35,114 nt of DNA from Candidatus Borrarchaeota archaeon (GTDB lineage: Archaea; Asgardarchaeota; Sifarchaeia; Borrarchaeales; Borrarchaeaceae): positions 1 through 35,114 of the forward strand of contig JAEOSO010000005.1 in the NCBI GenBank assembly GCA_016840315.1. The letters run 5' to 3'. Positions 25,521 to 34,091 of the stretch are shown here, in pieces. The translations under genes and the position numbers were made by a program. The number at the start of each line of letters is the position of its first letter. The first letter of the stretch is position 1. The notes under the pieces were generated by a model, which was not told the origin of the DNA, did not search any database, and was given only the letters and a program-made list of their open reading frames with translations.

Positions 25521-26411
25521 TCACTCACTTTTTAAAAGAAATTGAGTAAATTTCATAGCACTTTTAACTCTGTTTTCAAATAAACCGAGTTCCCTGACTC
25601 CGAATCCCATTGAGAGTCCCATTAATTGCGGCAGGTGAAGAACAGGAATTTCATAATCAAGGTTCCAGAGTTCCTTGACCTTTATTTGATTCAAATCTAG
25701 ACTAAGAGAACAAAATGGGCAAATCGTAATAAGTGCACGAAGATCAGCAGCATGTGCAGTCGAAATGATGCGATGCGTAAGTCGCCAAGCAACATCAGGA
25801 TTTACGCTCAGGACGGGTGCGCCGCAACAGGATATTTTCCCCTGATAATCGCCAGCGCTAATTCCAGGGATCATATTTATAATCTCATCCATTTGAACTG
25901 GTCGTTCTGGATCACCATGGTGCATGATTTCGTAAGGTCTGAGCATGTGACAACCATAATATGCTCCAACCTTTAGATCATCTTTGAACGGTATTTTAAG
26001 GTGCTCTTTTATCCTTGCAAGACCGACATCCTCATAAAGAACTTTGAGGAAGTGCTTAACTTCAATTGTGCCTTTATATTCTAGATCAAAGTCTGATAAA
26101 ACGTTGTTAACGTATTCCTTTAAAGTGTCATCTTTTTTCAAAGCGTCATTTGCGTGAATGAGCGAGCCTACACATCCATTACAAAGAGCACAAATATCCA
26201 ATCCCATGTTTTCCGCTGTGGCCAGAACCCTAGCAGCCAGTAAAGTATAGTAATGTTCATCGATTGAACGAATAATTGGAGACCCGCAACATCCTGAATC
26301 AGGGAGGTCAATCAATTCGACACCTAACTCGCTTGCGACTACGCGAGTTGACGCTTCGTACCCATTCATCTTTTCTGGAATCGTGCAACCAAGAAAAAGT
26401 GTGTACTTCAC
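25521..26411 (-). CDS. hdrB: heterodisulfide reductase subunit B-like (HdrB) protein
   Basis: 296 residues with two complete CCG domains that bind the non-cubane [4Fe-4S] clusters used to split disulfides. The first uses Cys9, Cys41-Cys42, Cys74 and Cys77 (LGCTI, SGCCGSP, CALCNGC). The second uses Cys154, Cys195-Cys196, Cys231 and Cys234 (YYGCHMLRPY, ISCCGAP, CPFCSLS). It forms the catalytic subunit with HdrC and is fed electrons by HdrA. The start is GTG 26411 and overlaps the HdrC stop in a GTGA quartet, indicating translational coupling. The natural disulfide partner is unknown; it need not be CoM-S-S-CoB. Confidence 0.93.
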   Translation of the reverse strand: MKYTLFLGCTIPEKMNGYEASTRVVASELGVELIDLPDSGCCGSPIIRSIDEHYYTLLAARVLATAENMGLDICALCNGCVGSLIHANDALKKDDTLKEYVNNVLSDFDLEYKGTIEVKHFLKVLYEDVGLARIKEHLKIPFKDDLKVGAYYGCHMLRPYEIMHHGDPERPVQMDEIINMIPGISAGDYQGKISCCGAPVLSVNPDVAWRLTHRIISTAHAADLRALITICPFCSLSLDLNQIKVKELWNLDYEIPVLHLPQLMGLSMGFGVRELGLFENRVKSAMKFTQFLLKSE

Positions 26412-26944
26412 TCCTTTTCACCACTTTTTTCTTTGAAATGGACTAATACATCGAATTTGATCTTTTCGGCAAGTTTTTTAATCGTATCTGAGTCTGGGGT
26501 AGGGAGTTCTGGTAGTTTGAAGCGAGTTTGGCGTATTTTATTCTCATATTCACCTACTTCGTTCATCAGACCAAATGTTAAGATGTTAGCAGCTATATCT
26601 GGCCACGCATCAGGTAGAATATCCTCTTTCGATGCAATATTCCTCAGTTTCACAATAATCTCAGGAGGCTTGACGTCTTGTGGACAGCGCTCCTCGCAGA
26701 CATAACAGCTTGTGCACAACCAAATGAGCGAATTGTGCAATACTGCGTCTCGGTCGCCCATCATAATTAGCCGAATAATATTTCTTGGGCTAAATTCTTC
26801 GCCACCGAAACGTGCTACAGGACAGCTACCCGTGCATGTCCCGCACTGGTAACAGGCAAAGAGGTCAAATGTAAGGTCCTCGATAAATTCCTCTGCGAGA
26901 CGCAAGTCTACATCTGAAAGTCTTACTACCTTCTCAGTTGTCAC
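26408..26944 (-). CDS. hdrC: heterodisulfide reductase subunit C-like (HdrC) protein
   Basis: 178-residue ferredoxin-like electron wire with two [4Fe-4S] motifs: FACYQCGTCTGSCPV (Cys31, 34, 37, 41) and LCTSCYVCEERCPQ (Cys77, 80, 83, 87). These and the Arg/Pro context after each (EEFSPRNIIRLI; DVKPPEIIVKLR) are typical of HdrC. It should pass electrons from HdrA to HdrB. GTG start three bases after the GcvH-like gene, with AAGGA upstream. It ends inside the HdrB start. Confidence 0.93.
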   Translation of the reverse strand: MTTEKVVRLSDVDLRLAEEFIEDLTFDLFACYQCGTCTGSCPVARFGGEEFSPRNIIRLIMMGDRDAVLHNSLIWLCTSCYVCEERCPQDVKPPEIIVKLRNIASKEDILPDAWPDIAANILTFGLMNEVGEYENKIRQTRFKLPELPTPDSDTIKKLAEKIKFDVLVHFKEKSGEKE

Positions 26945-26947
26945 GCT

Positions 26948-27403
26948 CTATTCCTTCTTCTTTTGTTCTTCCATTTCTTTTTTAACTCGAATAATTTCAG
27001 ATTTTTGCCACTCAATAAATTCGTCCGAACCGCCTTTCATTAGTTTTGAAAGGTCTTCTTGCAAATTAGATGGATTAACTTTGACAAGCCAGCCGAGACC
27101 ATAGGGTTCTTTATTGACAAGAGAGGCATCATCCCATAACGCTTCATTGAAGGCTGTTACTTCGCCATCTACTGGAGCATAAAGTTTACCTGTCCACTTA
27201 CCGCTTTCAAGTGTTCCAAAAGGCTTCATAAATTCTACTGGTTCATCTTCAAATGGTAGTTGCACAGCCTGTACCTTTTCAGCTAGTGCTTGAGCAAAAT
27301 CTGTAATGCCAAACACTACGCTATCTCCTTCGATTTTCACCCAAGAATGTTCAGTAGTATAATATAATTCATCTGGGAGATCATAATCTTCAATTTTTAC
27401 CAT
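26948..27403 (-). CDS. GcvH/LbpA-like lipoyl-carrier protein in an Hdr cluster
   Basis: 151 residues. The lipoyl-domain hallmarks are WVKIEGDSVVFGITDFAQA, then FGTLESGKWTGKLYAPVDGEV with the attachment Lys69 in ESGK, and NKEPYGLGWLVKV. In the glycine cleavage system the H protein shuttles a lipoyl-bound methylamine. Here it sits between the HdrA fusion and HdrC, with no glycine-cleavage P, T or L gene nearby. The same neighbourhood is known for LbpA proteins of the sulfur-oxidising sHdr system. It may therefore carry a substrate or a dithiol/disulfide for the Hdr complex (inference). It has an extra charged C-terminal helix (EWQKSEIIRVKKEMEEQKKK). GGAG precedes the ATG. Confidence 0.88.
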   Translation of the reverse strand: MVKIEDYDLPDELYYTTEHSWVKIEGDSVVFGITDFAQALAEKVQAVQLPFEDEPVEFMKPFGTLESGKWTGKLYAPVDGEVTAFNEALWDDASLVNKEPYGLGWLVKVNPSNLQEDLSKLMKGGSDEFIEWQKSEIIRVKKEMEEQKKKE

Positions 27404-27488
27404 CTTTTCATTCTCCTTTTCAATTCATAGAAATTGTTTTCTTTAAAGGTTATATATAAAGGAGCACCCTGCGTAAGGGAGCTAGTCC

Positions 27489-27520
27489 TTCTCTCAGTCC
27501 CATTGGGTTTCCCAAGAGAA
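27489..27520 (-). promoter_or_regulatory. SECIS element (selenocysteine insertion) in the 3' leader of hdrA-mvhD
   Basis: Eleven bases after the fusion gene's stop. On the minus strand TTCTCTTGG pairs with CTGAGAGAA (9 bp, two wobbles). Then comes an internal loop of GAAA on one side and a single A on the other, then CCC paired with GGG, capped by AAT. The GAA/A bulge below a CCC/GGG stem is the archaeal SECIS signature. Immediately below the stem, ATGA plus A on the 5' side faces GGAC on the 3' side, giving possible tandem sheared G-A pairs like the eukaryotic SECIS core. One element would serve both UGA codons. Confidence 0.85.
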
Positions 27521-27530
27521 TTCATTCCAA

Positions 27531-30500
27531 TTAAGATTCTATTATCCGCGACGGATTGGGCCCAAGTTTGGACACGTTTTTGCCAAAGGATTGCATTGCT
27601 TCTCTAAACTTTTCTGCTTCTGCAGATGACAAGAAGTACATAGCAACTCGTGAGTCACCGAGACCAAGAACTTCGAGTAATTTATTAGCTAATTCAACAG
27701 ATCGTTCAGCCATCAAGTTTCCGTCGATATAATCGCAATCGCCCTTGTGTCATCCAACTACTGCAACGCCATCAGCGCCTTGTGAAAGCGCATTTAAAAT
27801 CCAAGCTGTGTCAACTCGACCAGTACAAGGTACGCGTATTATACGTACACGGTGATCATATTGGAGTTTTGATAGACCAGCCAGATCCGCTGCACCGTAT
27901 CCACACTTTTCACAAGCGAAAACTAGCAATAATGATTTGCGACTCTGGAGCATAGCTTCAATTTGCGGATAAAATTGTTCATCGCGCCAGTATCGAAGTT
28001 CTCTTGCACTAGAAGGACACGCTGCGACACACATACCGCAGCCTTTGCATTCTATTTCATCAGTAGCCGAAACAAGTTTTCCTTCTTCTTTTTCTTCCAG
28101 ATATATTGCGTCGTATGGGCAAGCAGCAACACAAATGGCGCAACCACTACAGAGATCTTGGTCACAAACTGCTTTAATAAGTTCAAGTTGTAGTTCTTTT
28201 TGTCGTAAGAGTACTCCTGATGCCGAAGCAGCAGCCTTACCTAGGGCTATTGAGTCACCTATACTTCGAGGTGAAAGAATTGCTCCAGCGAGATAGATGC
28301 CATCCTTTCTTGTTTCGACAGGCTTAAACTTGATATGAACTGGCTCTATAAAGCCATCAGCCGATCGAGTAACACCAGTCATCTTGCACATATCTTCGAA
28401 ATCTTCAGGTGGTTCCTGTCCAACTGCTAACACTACATAATCTGCGTCGATTTCAAACGCTGTTCTTGACAGAGTGTCATATACTTGAACAACGACATTT
28501 CCATCTTGTCCCTCACTAACGACGGGAGGTTTATCTTCGATCCACCGCATAAAGTTAGTTCGATACTTTTTCCGTGTGGTTAGATAGAACTCCTCCATAT
28601 AACGACCTGCAGGTCGTAAGTCCTCTTTATAGAGAATGAATGTTTGACATTCAGGGAAGAGTTCTTTCACTGCTTGCGCATTTTTCATTGAAGCGCCGCA
28701 ACAAACACGAGAACAATGTACGTTTCCATCTTTTTCCCTTGAACCGACACACTGAATAAAAACTACGCGCTTTGGATCTGGATTTATTGATTTGTCTTTC
28801 AGCATTTGTTCGAATTCAAGTGAGGTTACAACATCCTTAATAGAATTGTAACCATATTCTCCTTCATTAGGCGTGTATATTTTTGTTCCGACTGCTAAGA
28901 TTATAGCGCCAACGTTTACAGCGACTTCTGCGCCATTCTTTGTCCTGATTTGTGCAAGGAAGTTACCAATATGTCCGTCAAGAGATGCTAACGATGCTTC
29001 AAGGTAAATCGAGATATTAGTAGACTGGAGTATCTGAGAAGTTAGTTCGTCTACAATTTGATCGGCTTCGACAAGTTCCGGTGCAATTTTGTAGAGAGAG
29101 TTTAAACGTCCACCAAGTTGTGCTTCCTTTTCAATGATGTGAACATTGAACCTTTGTTGCGATAAATCAAGAGCGGTTGACATTCCGGCTATACCGCCCC
29201 CAATTACTAAGGCCTCATTGATTACCTCTACTGTCCGGTAGGGAACGATTTCAAGATGTAAGGCACGTGAGATGCCAGCTCTGATTAAATCTTTTGCCTT
29301 TTCTGTGGCTTCTTCCGGTGTCTGCATATGCACCTGGGAACTCTGATCTCTAAGATTCACCATCTCGAACAGATATTTATTCAAGCCTGCCTCCTCTACC
29401 GCTTGGCGAAAAGTCGGTTCGTGTAGTAAAGGAGAGCATGATGCAACGATCACTCTATTTAGATTATTTCCCTTGATTGCTTCCTTAATGTCTGCTTGTC
29501 CAGGTTCACTGCAGAAGAATTGATCTTGAGCTGCGTAAACAACGTTAGGCAGTGTTTTTACATAGTCTATAACTTCGGGTACATCAGTGTAATTAGAAAT
29601 GTTACCACCACAATGACATACAAAAACGCCAAGTCTTGTTTCGCCAGAAATATCCAACTCTGTCTCTGGTACTGACGGTTTAATATACGGGGGACGACTA
29701 TCTAGAAAACTTATCGCTGACGAAGCCGCAGCTCTTGCCTGAGTGACTGTATCTACCGCATCTTTTGAACCAGTTGCTACTCCTGCCAAAAAGATTCCTG
29801 GTTGGGACGTTTCAATCGGATGATAACTATTTAGCTGCTTAGGAAATCCGTCCACACCTAAATCAATCCCTAAGAGGTTGCACAGATCAATCGTTCCTTT
29901 AGAAGGAACAAATGAGCAATTTAGGACAACTAGAGCGATATCTCTAATTTCTGAGATTTCTCCAGTGTCGGTATCTTCATTCCAGACAATTAGATTTCTT
30001 GTTTCAGCGTTTTCTTGTATTTCTGCAACCTTTCCACGTACGAAATTCACATCATATTTCTCTTTAGTCTGTCTATAGTATTCTTCGTAGAGTTTTCCAG
30101 TAGTACGCATATCAATATAGCAAATATCTGCTTTTCCCTCATTTACTTGGAGTCTATATGCTCTAGCCTGTTTTAATGCCCACATGCAGCAAACTCTATT
30201 ACAGAATTCATTGCCTTCTTTAGCACTTCTAGAACCTACGCATTGAACCCAGAGAATACTTTGTGGTACATTTCCATCAGATGGCCTCACTATTTTACCA
30301 GTGCTCGGTCCTGTAGGATGAAGTAAACGCTCATATTGAAGCGATGTAATGACATTTGGGTAGATTCCGTAACCAAAGTGCTTTAATTGACTTGGATCGA
30401 ATTCATCAAATCCAGTAGCCATTACTATAGAACCAACTTGAATCTCAAAACTCGTTTCTTTTTCATCAAAGTTAACCGCGTCTGCAGGGCAGATTTTTTG

Positions 30501-31025
30501 ACAAATCTGGCAGATTCCGTATTTGAAGTAAAGGCAATGGGCTGAATCAATTTTGTACACAAGCGGAACTGCTTGTGGAAATGGCACATATATAGCACTT
30601 TTGTTATCAAAAGATTCATTGTATTCATTTGGCGTCTTTATTGGACAATTCTGAGTACATAAACCGCATCCTGTGCATTTCTCTTCATTGACATAGCGCG
30701 GGTTTCGCTTTATCTTAACCTTCCAGTTTCCTGGATAACCTGAGATTGATTCTATCTCAGATAAGGTTAATACATTGATGTTTTCCGTTCGTGCAACATT
30801 TGCCATTAACGGAGCGAGAGGTCACGCCGAACATTCGTCTGTAGGAAATATTTTGTAGATTTGGCTGTATCGTCCACCAATTGTTTCTTGCTTTTCCACC
30901 AAAAATGCAGTGTACCCTTGATTCGCAATGTCTAGCGAGGCATACATTCCAGCCATACCGCCGCCGATAACTAGTATTGAAGTACTGGGATCACTTGTAA
31001 CCTTTTCATTTTCCAATGCATTCAT
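27531..31025 (-). CDS. hdrA: selenocysteine-containing tandem HdrA-HdrA-MvhD fusion protein (UGA read as Sec at two positions)
   Basis: One reading frame of 1164 residues, interrupted only by UGA at 30822-30824 (U68) and 27750-27752 (U1092). Order: a first FAD module (SILVIGGGMAGMYASLDI, residue ~17), DECSA-U at 64-68 matching the family's conserved DC-x2-C, and [4Fe-4S] motifs from ~117. A complete second HdrA follows: CHCGGN at ~470, a second FAD fingerprint VIGGGIAGMS at ~607, and a two-cluster ferredoxin (CSGCAICVAACPY, CKGCGMCVAACPS). The MvhD domain comes last, where VAVVG-U-HKGDCDYIDGN matches the family's GC-x2-GDCHY. HdrA is the flavin bifurcation subunit and MvhD links it to a hydrogenase or dehydrogenase. 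GGAGG precedes ATG 31025. UGA is an ordinary stop elsewhere here, for example for HdrC. Confidence 0.9.
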
Positions 31026-31256
31026 TTAAAGAGCCTCCTATTACTTGTTAGACACCTCCATAACACGATGGTCTGAAGTTTCTTTTGTTTTGATCGAATT
31101 CTGCTTTGAATTTTTTGTCACAATGACTAGAATATGTTATTAGAACTCATTAAAAAAAGATTAGGAGGGGATGTTGGTTAGAAGTTTGTAGTATTTGCAC
31201 AGTGATTTGTCACTATTCGCGACTAGATATAGTTATTCTACGTACGTCAACATCCT
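31026..31256 (-). promoter_or_regulatory. leader and promoter region of the selenoprotein operon
   Basis: 231 bases between HdrD stop and the fusion start, enough for an independent promoter or an attenuation site. It holds the ribosome site TAGGAGG near 31034-31040, a T-run (minus strand, about 31147-31153) and the palindrome at 31201-31214. No gene is visible. Confidence 0.45.
31201..31214. repeat. perfect inverted repeat AGTGA-TTTG-TCACT
   Basis: Fourteen bases with two perfect 5-base arms, just after the HdrD-like gene. It could be an operator for the HdrA unit or a 3'-end hairpin of the GlcD-HdrD transcript. Confidence 0.4.
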
Positions 31257-32444
31257 TCACCGGTAAGAATCAACTATACCTGCTGAATAAGCAACGAGCC
31301 TTGGCAATTCCAACACTCTAATGCGCTCTCTGTAAGCCCGCATACCGATAGAGTGATGACATGTAGGACAAGTAGTGAGAATATACTGTACTCCTAACTT
31401 AGCTGCATCTTTTACTATTTCATCGCTTAGATCATTTCTTAGTTCAGTATATGGGACACGGATAGGTCCACCACAACATCTCGCATCGCCTTTAGTTTCA
31501 GGTAACTCGACGAATTCAACACCTGGAATGCTTTCTATGATCTTCCGAGGGGCATCGTATTTCAGTGCATACCTCCCGAGATGGCACGGATCCTTGAAGG
31601 TAACCTTTCCTTCAAGTGGCTTTGTCAGTTTTATTTTACCCTCGTCGATTAAACGTGTGAGCACTTCCGAAATGTGATATGCTTTTGGAGCATCCTCTGA
31701 GATAGCTTTATAATCCTCATTGAAGACTGAAGCGCACATCGGACATGCTGTAATAATAGTCTCAATCCCTTGCGATTTAAAGAGTTCGATGTTTTTCTTA
31801 GCAGCTTTCTCAAAATATGGTTTGAATCCTAACCAATTAAGAAATCCTGCGCAGCAATCCTCTGCATCGAGCATCGTAAAATCTTCGCCAGCCTCTTTCA
31901 AGAGTTTAACTCCAGCAAGTGAATTGTCGGGATAATCTATGGTCCCTACACAACCAGCGTAATAGAGCGTAGAAGATTCCTTTGGTAAGGTTGCTTTTAT
32001 TTCGCCAAAAACCTCGTTGAAAACGACAGGGTAATCCTGTCCATGGGTATTTCCTTTCTCAAGAATATTGTCAGCAATGCTCCTATGCTCTGAAAGCGTA
32101 TAATCGTTATCGGCTAAATAAACGCGCACGCTATCCATAACGTCTGTCACTTTTATTTTTGCTGGACAGTGCTCCTCACACTTTTTGCACAAAGTACACG
32201 TGTAGAGAATTTCCATTGCATAATCATCAATGGGAAATCCCCCTTCAATGAGAGCTCGCTCTAGCATGATCCTTCCTCGACAGTTGTAACTGTCCACCTG
32301 TGTAGCATCAAAAATCGGACATGCAAACCGACAAAATCCACATCTTACGCATCTATACGTTTCTGTTTCAGCATCATCTTCAATTACCATTTTCTTGTAT
32401 TTTGGTTCCAGCATTGTACCTGAAACCACATCTTCTTGCGTCAT
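31257..32444 (-). CDS. HdrD/GlcF-like iron-sulfur subunit
   Basis: 395 residues from ATG 32444, fixed by GGAGGATGC upstream and lying two bases after the GlcD stop; the longer frame to 32507 would overlap GlcD. Two ferredoxin motifs come first (YRCVRCGFCRFACPIF and YTCTLCKKCEEHCPAK). Two CCG domains follow: YYAGCVG, AEDCCAGF, ACPMC, and then DPCHLGRY, ARCCGGP, TCPTCHH. HdrD combines HdrC- and HdrB-like parts in one chain. Paired with a GlcD-like flavoprotein, such proteins form lactate/glycolate-type dehydrogenases that pass electrons to quinone or to a disulfide. Confidence 0.92.
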   Translation of the reverse strand: MTQEDVVSGTMLEPKYKKMVIEDDAETETYRCVRCGFCRFACPIFDATQVDSYNCRGRIMLERALIEGGFPIDDYAMEILYTCTLCKKCEEHCPAKIKVTDVMDSVRVYLADNDYTLSEHRSIADNILEKGNTHGQDYPVVFNEVFGEIKATLPKESSTLYYAGCVGTIDYPDNSLAGVKLLKEAGEDFTMLDAEDCCAGFLNWLGFKPYFEKAAKKNIELFKSQGIETIITACPMCASVFNEDYKAISEDAPKAYHISEVLTRLIDEGKIKLTKPLEGKVTFKDPCHLGRYALKYDAPRKIIESIPGVEFVELPETKGDARCCGGPIRVPYTELRNDLSDEIVKDAAKLGVQYILTTCPTCHHSIGMRAYRERIRVLELPRLVAYSAGIVDSYR

Positions 32445-32446
32445 CT

Positions 32447-33880
32447 CTAAGCATCCTCCAAAATATTGATTCTTTGACCTGGAATTGGGATTATGTGCCC
32501 CGGACAAAGAATGTTCTTAGGGTCAAACGCGTCCTTGATCTTCTTTTTGAGCTCAAGCACTTTAGGTTGATGTTCAACGGGCATCATCATGAGCTTGGAA
32601 ACACCAATTCCATGTTCCCCGGTGACTGTCCCTTCTAACTCAATCGCCGCATGCCACAAATCAACTAGTGTTTGCAATGCTCTTCGATGTTCATCCGGAT
32701 CTCTTTCATCCCAGAGTAAAATAGGGTGTAAGTTTCCGTCTCCTGCGTGACCGAACGTGGCAATCTCAATCCCATTCTTTTCGCTTACTCTATCAATTTC
32801 TTGGAACATGGCAGGTAAGTTTTTCAGAGGTACTGATACGTCCTCCATTCGTGCCGTTGGACGTCGAAGTGTTAGTGCTGGAAATGCAGCCTTTCTTGCA
32901 GCCCAGACTTGTGTACATGTTTCCAGATCTCGCGCTGTTTCGGATTTGATTGCTCCCATCTCCTTGAACAAAACTTCCAGTTTATCAAGCCGCATCTCTA
33001 CGTCATCTCGATTTCCATCTAGTTCCACGAGGACAACAGCTCCGCATTCGGGGAATTTTAAGGTTCCTGAATATTCTTCCACTGCTTTAAGGGTCTTATA
33101 GTCGAGTATTTCTGTTCCTGAGGGGTCAAACCCTCTCTTAATGATTTCTCTGACACACTTTCCTGCTTCAAAAGCAGAATTGAAATAACCACTTGCCACA
33201 AGGCGGACTGCAGGCAAAGGCTGTATTTTGAGCATTGCCTTGGTAATAATACCGAGAGTCCCTTCTGACCCTACAAATAGAGAAACAAGATCGTAGCCGC
33301 ATACAAATTTAATAGCCTTGTTGCCGATATTAATGACATTTCCGTCCGCTAGAACGACTTCCAGACCCATGATCCATTCCTCCGTAACGCCGTACTTAAG
33401 GGCTCTGATGCCTCCGGAGTTGTTGTTTATCATGCCACCAATGGTCGCCGTTTTGTCGCTTGCAGGATCTGGCGGAAAATAGAAGCCATAGGGCTCTAAG
33501 TAGGTATTAAGGTCTAGACATACGATTCCTGGCTCAACAGTTATTAGAAAATTCTCAACATCGAAATCTACAACTTTATTCATCCTTGCGAGCACCAAAA
33601 TCAAACAATCAGGCTTTGCAGGGATGACGCCTCCACTGACGTTGCTTCCAGCCCCTCTTGGAATAATTGAGAATCCTTCTTCATTAGCTAGTTTCACGAT
33701 ATCTGCAACCTCTTCTGTGGTATTAACAAAGGCCACAGCAGCTGGCATACCTACATCAATGCTAGCGTCGCGCGAGTATATGTATAGGTCGATCGCGTGG
33801 TTTAAAACATTGTCCTCTCCAGCTATTTTCTTTAATTTTGGGATGATTACACCATCCCAGTTTAATAAATGTTTTTCCAT
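32447..33880 (-). CDS. GlcD/lactate-dehydrogenase-type FAD-linked oxidase
   Basis: 477 residues, the size of GlcD/Dld flavoproteins. FAD_binding_4 domain: the PP-loop IIPRGAGSNVSGG, VEPGIVCLDLNTYLEPYGFY and KTATIGGMINNNSGG, with GSEGTLGIITKAMLKIQP closing it. The C-terminal FAD-oxidase domain contains IATFGHAGDGNLHPILL, then GTVTGEHGIGVSK and a final FDPKNILCPG. Substrate: a 2-hydroxyacid such as glycolate or D-lactate; the sequence alone cannot decide. It is the first gene of the minus-strand redox cluster. The ATG at 33880 has no good ribosome site, but a strong one stands 22 bases upstream (see separate entry). Confidence 0.93.
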   Translation of the reverse strand: MEKHLLNWDGVIIPKLKKIAGEDNVLNHAIDLYIYSRDASIDVGMPAAVAFVNTTEEVADIVKLANEEGFSIIPRGAGSNVSGGVIPAKPDCLILVLARMNKVVDFDVENFLITVEPGIVCLDLNTYLEPYGFYFPPDPASDKTATIGGMINNNSGGIRALKYGVTEEWIMGLEVVLADGNVINIGNKAIKFVCGYDLVSLFVGSEGTLGIITKAMLKIQPLPAVRLVASGYFNSAFEAGKCVREIIKRGFDPSGTEILDYKTLKAVEEYSGTLKFPECGAVVLVELDGNRDDVEMRLDKLEVLFKEMGAIKSETARDLETCTQVWAARKAAFPALTLRRPTARMEDVSVPLKNLPAMFQEIDRVSEKNGIEIATFGHAGDGNLHPILLWDERDPDEHRRALQTLVDLWHAAIELEGTVTGEHGIGVSKLMMMPVEHQPKVLELKKKIKDAFDPKNILCPGHIIPIPGQRINILEDA

Positions 33881-34091
33881 ATCCGCAAGAGAAATTTTAA
33901 AGCCTCCTTTTCTTAATGCTCCCTCTATCTAATTTGGTGTTAACTTTCCGTTTTTATTCGCCTCAAACTAATACCGAGTATTAGTCGCTGAAAGTTATAA
34001 ATGTTCCAATATGACAATTTATCGTAGTGCGCGCTCGAATGATTCAATTTATAAATTGTAAGTGATATAAAACTCCTCTACTATCTATCGA
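33881..34091. other. intergenic region upstream of the GlcD gene
   Basis: AT-rich, with stops in every frame except the short in-frame GlcD extension. A TATA-like element around 33995-34004 can serve GlcD on the minus strand, and another AATTTATAAATT lies at about 34047-34058. No RNA gene or repeat found. It continues into the mobile element, so the full gene-free stretch reaches to 34461. Confidence 0.5.
33903..33911 (-). promoter_or_regulatory. strong ribosome site (AAAAGGAGG) out of register with the GlcD ATG
   Basis: Reads AAAAGGAGG on the minus strand. It sits 22 bases ahead of the ATG but exactly seven bases ahead of an in-frame ATT (33893-33895), which would start the protein as (M)SLADMEKHLL. 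Either a rare ATT start or a longer-than-usual leader is used. Confidence 0.5.

Noticed and set aside
27750-30824. Global reassignment of TGA to an amino acid
   Set aside because: TGA is the normal stop for other genes here, for example the fused permease and HdrC in the same cluster.
27531-31025. hdrA as a pseudogene or three separate small genes
   Set aside because: No frameshift occurs, both interruptions are TGA at conserved Cys positions, codon content stays coding throughout, and a SECIS hairpin follows.
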